Shown: one piece after another, positions 6,323 to 12,408 of the stretch
Layout of the letters: each line of letters begins with the position of its first letter
Position numbering within the stretch: the first letter of the stretch is position 1
Assembly (NCBI GenBank): GCA_964554335.1
Contig: CAZKOF010000048.1
Span: 1-14,744, forward strand
Origin: UBA3263 sp964554335
Lineage (GTDB): Bacteria; Bacteroidota; Bacteroidia; Bacteroidales; Muribaculaceae
Direction of reading: 5' to 3'
Length of the DNA stretch: 14,744 bases
The notes under the pieces: generated by a model
Seen by the model: only the letters and a program-made list of their open reading frames with translations
Told to the model about the DNA's origin: nothing
Database searches by the model: none
Position numbers and translations under genes: made by a program

Positions 6323-7183
6323 ATGAAAGCACTCTCATATATGGTTTCGGCAGCCCTGATTCTGCTGATGCCTTCATGTTCCGGCAATGGTGTCGGAACA
6401 GACTCGCGCGCACTGATGACTGACACTATATCCGTTGCCGACTCTATTGATTATTCGGGTTCAACGGCCGAAATCACTATTTCGGGTCAGTATCCCTCGG
6501 CCGGCGCCGTTCATCTTGTTGACAGCGTTCGCCAATGGCTGGCTGATTGCCTCAGCTGGGGTACTTTTACTACCGACGAACCTCTGATTCATGCTTCCCG
6601 ACAGGAAATTGCCAATGGCCGCCGACTGATCGATCATGTCAGCACCAAGCTCCGGGCCGTCGCCAAGCGCGACTTTATCTTTCTCGCGGCCGACAGCATA
6701 AAGGTTGGCTATGAGTATCAGATAAACTTCGCTCCTGAGTTTGAAAGCGATTCGTTGCTGACATATGTCTATAACACATATTGCTATCTTGGAGGCGCTC
6801 ATGGTAGCGCAATCTCGCGTGCGGCAACTTTTGTCGTATCGACGGGACGTCGCTTGACCTACGAAAATGCTTTCAAACCGGGAAGCCGTCAGGAAATCAT
6901 CGCTCTTGTCCGAAATGCCATATGGCGGCAATATTTCCGGCCGACACTTGTCGGGGAAGGAGCTCCGGCGACTCTTAAAGAGGCCCTGTTGATTGAGCCG
7001 GAGGCCATGGACCTGCCTATTTGTGGTCCTGAGTTCGGCGGAAAGGGTGTTACGTTCACCTACGGCCAGTATGAAATAGCACCATATTCCGCAGGAATGC
7101 CTGCCTGCACCCTACCCTACTCCGAAATAAGCTCGCTGCTCAATCCCGACATACTCCCGCTACTTCCGACCGAAAAGCCATAA
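6323..7183 (+). CDS. RsiV-like (DUF3298) lipoprotein
   Basis: A 286-residue predicted lipoprotein. The frame can be read from 6242, but ATG 6323 is chosen because it begins a type II signal peptide: Met-Lys, a hydrophobic stretch, then LMPSC with the lipidated Cys at residue 19; ATG 6317 is a possible alternative two codons earlier. The C-terminal half matches DUF3298/RsiV: YLGGAHG (155-161), a following strand with TGRRLTYENAF, and FTYGQYEIAPYSAG (about 245-258) followed by LPYSEI. The N-terminal part is consistent with the DUF4163 region that usually precedes it. In Bacillus RsiV this domain binds lysozyme, but in Bacteroidetes lipoproteins the role is unknown. No sigma factor gene is adjacent, so an anti-sigma function is unlikely. 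It appears to have its own promoter rather than belong to the thiamine operon. Confidence 0.85.
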   Translation: MKALSYMVSAALILLMPSCSGNGVGTDSRALMTDTISVADSIDYSGSTAEITISGQYPSAGAVHLVDSVRQWLADCLSWGTFTTDEPLIHASRQEIANGRRLIDHVSTKLRAVAKRDFIFLAADSIKVGYEYQINFAPEFESDSLLTYVYNTYCYLGGAHGSAISRAATFVVSTGRRLTYENAFKPGSRQEIIALVRNAIWRQYFRPTLVGEGAPATLKEALLIEPEAMDLPICGPEFGGKGVTFTYGQYEIAPYSAGMPACTLPYSEISSLLNPDILPLLPTEKP

Positions 7184-7203
7184 ATGATCAGGGTGGGTCG
7201 TGT

Positions 7204-7223
7204 GGACGCTCAACGGAGCGTCC
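7204..7223. repeat. Short palindromic element C (REP-like), decayed copy
   Basis: Eight-base arms GGACGCTC (7204-7211) and GAGCGTCC (7216-7223) around AACG. It matches the inner part of element B, while the outer arms have diverged. It lies in the 60-base gap between the converging lipoprotein and xerD genes and may serve as a bidirectional terminator; nothing else is seen in that gap. Confidence 0.65.
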
Positions 7224-7243
7224 CTGCAAGAGAGATGAAATGT

Positions 7244-8158
7244 TTAGCGGTGGTTGCGGGGGTGGTAGAGGAGGATTTCCTCGCGCAGGCGTGAGCGGTC
7301 CAGGTGGATGTAAATTTGGGTGGTTGCGATGCTTTCGTGGCCGAGCATCTGCTGGATTGCGCGCAGATTGGCTCCCCCTTCGAGAAGGTGGGAGGCAAAG
7401 GAATGACGCAGGGTGTGGGGCGATACTTCGCGAGTTATTCCGGCGCGGGCAGCGAGCCGGCGCACAATGTCGAACACGCGCATGCGGGTTATGCGCGCTC
7501 TGGTCCGCGGGGCGAGAAATACGTAGTTTTCTTCGCCGGGGCGAATTTTTCCTTCGGCACGTTCGTTGAGCCACAGGTGCAGAATGTCGGCGGTAATCTC
7601 GCCGAGAGGCACGAGGCGCTCCTTACTTCCTTTGCCGACAACGGTCAGGTAGCCTTGATCGAGGTTCAGCTTTCCGACTTCGAGGTTTATCAGTTCGCTG
7701 ACGCGGAGTCCGCAGCCATAGAGGGTTTCAATTATGGCGTGGTCGCGCAGAGCTTCGCGGCTGTCGGGGTCAATGGCGTTGATCATCGCGTCGATTTCTT
7801 CGACCGAGAGCACTGCGGGCAGATGCATTCCTATTTGCGGAGGTTCAATCAGCAGCGCCGGGTTGGACTGCATGTAGCCTTCAACGACGAAGTATTTATA
7901 GAGCGCGCGTATGCCGCTGACCATGCGTCTCAGCGAGCGTGGCGACAGGCCGAGCTCCATCATCGCCACCATGAAAGCGTGAAGGTCATTTACCGTGACG
8001 TTGACAGGCGAGAGATTTTCGCCGTCGAGAAAGTCAAGAAGGCGTCTGGCGTCTCGGAGATATGCCTCACGCGAGTTTTCGGCGCTGCCTGCTTCGAGAA
8101 GAAGGTATGCCCCGAAGTTCTCGAGGAGTTTTTTGCGTGTTGAGGGGAGAGTGCGCAT
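7244..8158 (-). CDS. xerD: Tyrosine recombinase XerD
   Basis: A 304-residue site-specific recombinase that with XerC resolves chromosome dimers at dif. An N-terminal SAM-like DNA-binding domain spans about residues 8-95. The catalytic domain carries the full set: Arg152 (CGLRVSEL), Lys176 (VGKGSKERLVPL), His248 and Arg251 (HTLRHSFASHLL), His274 (LGHESIATT) and the nucleophile Tyr283 (QIYIHL). Length and sequence fit chromosomal XerD rather than a phage or conjugative-element integrase, and no att-like repeats or mobile genes are seen nearby. It starts 12 bases after the luxS stop, so it is the last gene of the kinase-mtnN-luxS-xerD cluster. XerC versus XerD is judged from overall resemblance to Bacteroides XerD and is less certain than the family. 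Confidence 0.92.
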   Translation of the reverse strand: MRTLPSTRKKLLENFGAYLLLEAGSAENSREAYLRDARRLLDFLDGENLSPVNVTVNDLHAFMVAMMELGLSPRSLRRMVSGIRALYKYFVVEGYMQSNPALLIEPPQIGMHLPAVLSVEEIDAMINAIDPDSREALRDHAIIETLYGCGLRVSELINLEVGKLNLDQGYLTVVGKGSKERLVPLGEITADILHLWLNERAEGKIRPGEENYVFLAPRTRARITRMRVFDIVRRLAARAGITREVSPHTLRHSFASHLLEGGANLRAIQQMLGHESIATTQIYIHLDRSRLREEILLYHPRNHR

Positions 8159-8170
8159 CGAACGGATTTT

Positions 8171-8653
8171 TTACGCCGGGTAATGTAGGTTTTCGTCAGA
8201 GGGGTTTGCGAGAATTTCCGTCAGATATCGGCGGGCAATTCGTCGGGCCTCCGGAAGATCGTTGAACGAATAGTTTCCGCAATCGCGGGGTGTGGCACCG
8301 GGAATTTCGCCTTCGAAGGAGGCGATGAATTCAAACATGCGGCGCATCAGCGGGAGAATATCTTCGGGTTCGAGTTCGCCCTGGAGAATAAGATATGAGC
8401 CGGTGCAGCATCCCATCGGTCCCCAATACACGATGCGGTCCATCCATTCAGGGTCGTTGCGCAGATAGGTTGCGGCGAGGTGTTCAATGGTGTGGAGCGC
8501 GCGCGGGTCTGCGGCGGGTTGGCGGTTGGGCTCGGTAAGGCGGACGTCGAAAGTTGTCAGTGCGTCGCCCGAGGGAGTGTGGTCGCGTCGGCTGACATAG
8601 AGTCCGCGCTTCAGGCGCAGGTGGTCAATGGTGAAAGAGGCGATTTTCTTCAT
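8171..8653 (-). CDS. luxS: S-ribosylhomocysteine lyase LuxS (AI-2 synthase)
   Basis: Cleaves S-ribosylhomocysteine to homocysteine and 4,5-dihydroxy-2,3-pentanedione, the precursor of the autoinducer AI-2. A 160-residue cytoplasmic metalloenzyme of normal length. Metal ligands are His54 and His58 in HTIEHL and Cys125 in RDCGNY; Glu57 and Cys82 (in MGCCTG) are the catalytic residues; Ser6, His11 and Arg38 match substrate-binding positions. The residue after Cys82 is a second Cys, where better known LuxS proteins have Arg or Gln. Its start overlaps the mtnN stop by four bases (ATGA), indicating translational coupling to the enzyme that makes its substrate. xerD follows after 12 bases. Confidence 0.96.
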   Translation of the reverse strand: MKKIASFTIDHLRLKRGLYVSRRDHTPSGDALTTFDVRLTEPNRQPAADPRALHTIEHLAATYLRNDPEWMDRIVYWGPMGCCTGSYLILQGELEPEDILPLMRRMFEFIASFEGEIPGATPRDCGNYSFNDLPEARRIARRYLTEILANPSDENLHYPA

Positions 8654-9330
8654 AGATGGTCAACGAGATCGCGGATAATAGTGAAAGTTTCGCGCGGAGC
8701 TGCGGCCCAGAAGGAGTCATATTGCGCTCCGTTGTCGGCAACTTCGCCCGGGGTATCTGAAATTACGCGCAGGCATATGAATGGCACGCTGAAGCGGTGA
8801 CATGTCTGGGCAATGGCTCCGCTTTCCATGTCGACGCCGACGGCGTCGGGATAGAGGGTGAGAATTCGGTCGACCGTCTCGCGCGAGTCAACGAAGATGT
8901 CGCCCGAGGCTATTGTGCCGAACTTCAGGGTCGGGAGATTTTTCAGGGTGAGATATGAGATTGCATGTTTGTCGGGGTCGAACAGTGCCGGGCTCCCGAG
9001 CACGCGTCCGTAGGTGCAGTCCGGGCCGCAGTAGACGTCGTGGTAGCCCACGGCGGTTGCCACAGCAACATCGAGAACCTTTGCCGCGCCGGTTCCGCCG
9101 GCAACTCCGGTGTTGATTATGAGTTCGGGATGAAATGCATGAATCATTGCGAGACATCCGAGAGCCGCGTTGACTTTGCCGACTCCGCAGACCATCGCGC
9201 ATATCCGGTTGCCGAAAATGGTGCCGCAGTACATCTCGAAGGTGTCGCAGACTCGCGATTTCTTATTTTCAATCAGAGGGAGAAGGAGTTGCATCTCCTT
9301 TTCCATCGCTACTATTATTCCTATTTTCAT
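8650..9330 (-). CDS. mtnN: 5'-methylthioadenosine/S-adenosylhomocysteine nucleosidase
   Basis: Hydrolyses S-adenosylhomocysteine to adenine and S-ribosylhomocysteine, and methylthioadenosine to adenine and methylthioribose. It relieves product inhibition of methyltransferases and supplies LuxS. A 226-residue cytoplasmic enzyme of typical length. Visible signatures are the N-terminal IGIIVAMEKEM with Glu12, the phosphorylase-fold motif NTGVAGG (73-79), VDMESGA with the ribose-binding glutamate, and the catalytic Asp in VISDTP. It begins 11 bases after the kinase stop and overlaps luxS by four bases, so it sits in the middle of a four-gene cluster. The adjacency to luxS makes the assignment firm over other purine nucleoside phosphorylase-like enzymes. 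Confidence 0.95.
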   Translation of the reverse strand: MKIGIIVAMEKEMQLLLPLIENKKSRVCDTFEMYCGTIFGNRICAMVCGVGKVNAALGCLAMIHAFHPELIINTGVAGGTGAAKVLDVAVATAVGYHDVYCGPDCTYGRVLGSPALFDPDKHAISYLTLKNLPTLKFGTIASGDIFVDSRETVDRILTLYPDAVGVDMESGAIAQTCHRFSVPFICLRVISDTPGEVADNGAQYDSFWAAAPRETFTIIRDLVDHL

Positions 9331-9341
9331 TATTGACGTTT

Positions 9342-11462
9342 TTATATGGGAATAGTGAAGAGCAGGCGGGGTCCGTCGTTGGTTGCGGCTCCGTCGAGGA
9401 CGAGGGTGCCGTGGAGGGCATTGACGACTATCTGGCAGTTGGGGAGTCCGAGTCCCTGAATTATGGCATCGTCTTCAAAATAATCCCAGGTTGAAAGAAT
9501 TCTTTTTGTTTCGTCTTCGCTGACTTTGCGTCCGGAGGCGGTAATTGAGAATGTGCAGGTCGAGGCGGCGTGGTCAATGGCGGTTCTGATGGTAATTGTG
9601 CCGTGTTCGGTCAGCAGGGCCAAGTTGCCGATGCAGGATATCAGTACTAACTGCACGTGCCGCGGGTCGGTGGTAATCATCGGGTCGCCGCCGTCAAAAG
9701 GAATGAATTCCACCTTGACGCCCTCCTTTAGCTGGGGTTTTACACTTTCAACTATTACTTCGGCAAGGGCGCCTGCGTCGACCGGGATGCAATGGAGGGG
9801 CACTTTGCGTCCTTCGGTAATCTGAAATTCAGAGAAGTCAACGGCTACTTCCTGGAGAATATCGGCGTTGACCTCAATGATTGAGGCGAAGTGGTGCATG
9901 TATTCGCGGGTGTCGTCGTTGGCGTTCTCAACAATCAGGTGCGAGTAGTTTATTATGGCATTGAGAGGTATTTTCAGCTCGTGGCTTAGGAATGACATCA
10001 TCTGATTTTTTTCCGATTCGGCGTTGCGCATTGTCGCACGGAGATTTTCGAGCTCTTCACGGCAGTTGCCGGCGGCGGCGAGTTCCGAGCTCAGGCGGGC
10101 GATTTCAGATTTGTATCTCAGTCGAAGTTTGCGGGCGTGGATGTATAGAATCATGAACACAGCCAAAAGCACGAGAATAATCACGCCCATCATGTAAAGC
10201 AGGGCGGTTTTGGTCTTTTGGATTTTGAGTTGGTCGGCGGCGGCAATGCGTCGGATTTCGTTGACTTCATAGAGAATACTGAGTTCACGCACACGCTCTT
10301 CGGCTTTGAAGTGGTTGACGAATTTGTCGAGCAGTTCGGCGTTTTGGGTCTCTGCTTCTTGTTTCAGTTCAATATCGCCGGCTTTTTCGGAAAATTCTAT
10401 AAGCCGACGCAAGAACATGCGATGGTCATAGATAGTTTTGGCGTTGTATGCGAGCCACTTGATCATCGGAAGATGTTCCTTATATTCTCCGTTGACCGCC
10501 CATATGGCGATTTTGGCGGTAGGGTCTTCGGCAAGAGCTTCGGCAACATCCGGGTCGATTTCAGCGAGTTCAAGAATCTGGTTGAAATAGTCGCGCACCT
10601 CTTTTTCGCTGAGAATGTCGTAGTTGCGCAGAATACGCCTGAGAGCGTGGTAGTTCTGCATGTTGTAGTTCTTGAATCGGCGGTTCTGCTTGCGGTGGAG
10701 TTTCTCGAGCCGTCGGTTCAAGATGAGTTGGTTTCGGTCGATGTTGACGCTTTTCAGAAATTCGTCGTTGTTCCAGTAGCTTTGGGCAGCGCGGTTGTTG
10801 AACTTTGCGCGGAGATAGTTGTGGGGCAGAGCGGGCAGAGTGGAGAGCGCGGCGTCGAGGCGTCCGAGATACTTGCTGAGGAGTTCGCCGTGGGTTTCTC
10901 TGCGGAGCAGGTCAACGAGAATGAAGTGTTTGGTAACACGCTCATACGGGTCGACGTTGTCGGGCATGTCGGCACACTCGCGCAAAATCTGAATGAGGTA
11001 ATTCATTCGCTCGGCGTCAGATTTGTATTGGTGGGTTTCGGCGAGTCCGGAGTTTACATAAACGAGCGTCTGACGTTTGTCTTCCGATTCGGGCATCGAA
11101 TTGATATAGCCGATAGCCTCGTTGATGATTTCGTCGTCGTGCCATTTTATGCCGAGATTGGCCCACCGGCGAAGCATGTCGAGGGCGATGTCCTCGCGGC
11201 CGGCACGCCTCGCGGTGAAGTAGATTCGGCGTATGTGCATCATGGTGTTCTCAACCGGCGACAGGTCGAACCGGTCGAGCATCAGCTGGAGGCTGTCGGC
11301 AGCTGTTTTAGCGTGTGTGAGCAGGGTGCTTACGGAGTCTATACGTGCTTTTGTCTCAGCTTTTGTGGCTGCTGCATACGCATAATTAAATGAGGCGAGG
11401 AAAAGAGACGCTGCTGCGGCGCATTTCCCGACCTTTCGGATAAGTCGGACAATACATTTCAT
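9342..11462 (-). CDS. TPR-type sensor histidine kinase with degenerate ATPase domain
   Basis: A 706-residue membrane sensor. Residues 1 to about 31 are a signal peptide ending AYA. Residues 40-415 are helical, TPR-like and predicted periplasmic. A transmembrane helix spans about 419-441, then a coiled coil (445-490). The HisKA domain has the phosphoacceptor His494 in SHELKIPLNAI. The HATPase region follows but is atypical: the first N-box Asn is Ser609 while the second, Asn613, is kept; the DxGxG motif reads AxGxK, with Ala642 replacing the ATP-contacting Asp; GLGLP (670-674) is intact. It may be a weak kinase, phosphatase or pseudokinase. No response regulator gene is next to it. It is the first gene before mtnN, luxS and xerD, with a promoter upstream. 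The ligand is unknown. Confidence 0.88.
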   Translation of the reverse strand: MKCIVRLIRKVGKCAAAASLFLASFNYAYAAATKAETKARIDSVSTLLTHAKTAADSLQLMLDRFDLSPVENTMMHIRRIYFTARRAGREDIALDMLRRWANLGIKWHDDEIINEAIGYINSMPESEDKRQTLVYVNSGLAETHQYKSDAERMNYLIQILRECADMPDNVDPYERVTKHFILVDLLRRETHGELLSKYLGRLDAALSTLPALPHNYLRAKFNNRAAQSYWNNDEFLKSVNIDRNQLILNRRLEKLHRKQNRRFKNYNMQNYHALRRILRNYDILSEKEVRDYFNQILELAEIDPDVAEALAEDPTAKIAIWAVNGEYKEHLPMIKWLAYNAKTIYDHRMFLRRLIEFSEKAGDIELKQEAETQNAELLDKFVNHFKAEERVRELSILYEVNEIRRIAAADQLKIQKTKTALLYMMGVIILVLLAVFMILYIHARKLRLRYKSEIARLSSELAAAGNCREELENLRATMRNAESEKNQMMSFLSHELKIPLNAIINYSHLIVENANDDTREYMHHFASIIEVNADILQEVAVDFSEFQITEGRKVPLHCIPVDAGALAEVIVESVKPQLKEGVKVEFIPFDGGDPMITTDPRHVQLVLISCIGNLALLTEHGTITIRTAIDHAASTCTFSITASGRKVSEDETKRILSTWDYFEDDAIIQGLGLPNCQIVVNALHGTLVLDGAATNDGPRLLFTIPI

Positions 11463-11488
11463 GACATAGATTGGTCACAATTTTGCCA

Positions 11489-11520
11489 CAAAGGTAGACT
11501 AAAATAACCTAAAGTCCAAA
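11489..11520 (-). promoter_or_regulatory. Promoter of the kinase-mtnN-luxS-xerD operon
   Basis: On the minus strand TTTG (11520-11517) and TACCTTTG (11496-11489) are separated by exactly 20 bases, a full match to the Bacteroidetes -33/-7 promoter. Transcription should start near 11483, leaving about 20 bases before the kinase ATG at 11462. No comparable promoter was seen between the four genes, which have gaps of 11 bases, a 4-base overlap and 12 bases. Confidence 0.8.
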
Positions 11521-11601
11521 TTTTATCACATGAATTTTACAATTCTGTTACAAATTTTCCACTAATGGGCTTCACATACCTCCACACTCCAATAAAAATG
11601 C

Positions 11602-11609
11602 TAACTTTG
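11602..11609 (+). promoter_or_regulatory. -7 box immediately upstream of cdaA
   Basis: TAACTTTG is an exact TAnnTTTG match ending four bases before the cdaA ATG. Transcription would start at or next to the start codon, implying a leaderless mRNA. No TTTG is present at the -33 distance, so strength is doubtful. A more distal promoter in the 151-base divergent gap cannot be excluded. Confidence 0.5.
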
Positions 11610-11613
11610 AGCT

Positions 11614-12405
11614 ATGATTTCAAACTTTGGATTTAAAGATGCGATAGATGTTCTGCTGGTCGCCGCTCTGCTTTTCTGGCTTTATAAGCTGATGAAGCAG
11701 TCGGGAACGAAGAATATCTTTATCGGTGTGCTGGCCTTTATCGGCGTCTGGTTGCTGACGTCGGAAATTCTCGGCATGAGGTTGACGGGTACTATTCTTG
11801 ACCGCTTCATGAGCGTGGGCCTGCTGGTGTTGGTTATCATCTTTCAGGAGCAGATCAGGCGCTTTCTGGAGGAGATCGGCTCCAATCAGCGCTGGAAGGG
11901 GTTGCGCCGCTTTTTCAGGCGCAAGCTCGAGGGCCGGAGCGCCGAAGCGGAAGAGATGGAGAAGGCCCACCGTTGGGTCATGCCCATAGTTTATGCGTGC
12001 ATGAACATGGCGCGCTCGCGTACCGGCGCGCTGATTGTTATTGAGCGCAATATTTCGCTGACAGTCTATGAGCAGACCGGCGATATTATCGACGCCCGCC
12101 TCAACAACCGCCTGCTCGAGAATATCTTTTTCAAGAACTCGCCGCTTCATGACGGTGCCACGATCATTGCCCATGACCGCATAGTGTCGGCCGGCTGCAT
12201 CTTGCCGGTGAGCCACGACAGCTCGATTCCGCGCTCGCTGGGCCTGCGCCACCGCTCGGCCTTAGGCATCGCTCAGGCAACCGATGCCGTTGCCATAGTG
12301 GTCAGCGAGGAAACCGGCGGCATCAGCATCGCCCAGGACGGCGTGCTGTCGACCCATGTTTCGACCGCAGAGCTCGAACGCCGGCTGACGCATCTTGACA
12401 ACTGA
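11614..12405 (+). CDS. cdaA: Diadenylate cyclase CdaA (c-di-AMP synthase)
   Basis: Makes cyclic di-AMP from two ATP molecules; this second messenger controls potassium and osmotic balance and cell-wall homeostasis. The 263-residue protein has three N-terminal membrane helices (about 8-26, 33-51, 60-78), a short coiled connector and a cytoplasmic DAC (DisA_N) domain from about 105. Both active-site motifs are present: DGA (180-182) and RHR (212-214), with HDRIVSAGCILP between them and SEETGGISIA (231-240) after. The start at 11614 places the first helix in the register usual for Bacteroidetes CdaA. The CdaR regulator and glmM partners of Firmicutes are absent. A uvrD/pcrA-type gene follows after three bases, suggesting co-transcription. 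folP, a neighbour I associate with cdaA in related genomes, is not upstream. Confidence 0.95.
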   Translation: MISNFGFKDAIDVLLVAALLFWLYKLMKQSGTKNIFIGVLAFIGVWLLTSEILGMRLTGTILDRFMSVGLLVLVIIFQEQIRRFLEEIGSNQRWKGLRRFFRRKLEGRSAEAEEMEKAHRWVMPIVYACMNMARSRTGALIVIERNISLTVYEQTGDIIDARLNNRLLENIFFKNSPLHDGATIIAHDRIVSAGCILPVSHDSSIPRSLGLRHRSALGIAQATDAVAIVVSEETGGISIAQDGVLSTHVSTAELERRLTHLDN

Positions 12406-12408
12406 TTT

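Noticed and set aside
7304..8143. A 279-codon plus-strand frame
   Set aside because: Antisense to xerD, whose catalytic residues are all present on the minus strand.
7244..8158. XerD-like gene as the integrase of a mobile element
   Set aside because: It sits in an operon with housekeeping genes, no attachment-site repeats or mobility genes are nearby, and its sequence fits chromosomal XerD.
10218..11393. A 391-codon plus-strand frame
   Set aside because: Antisense to the sensor kinase; the translation is low-complexity in Val, Phe and Glu and matches no family.
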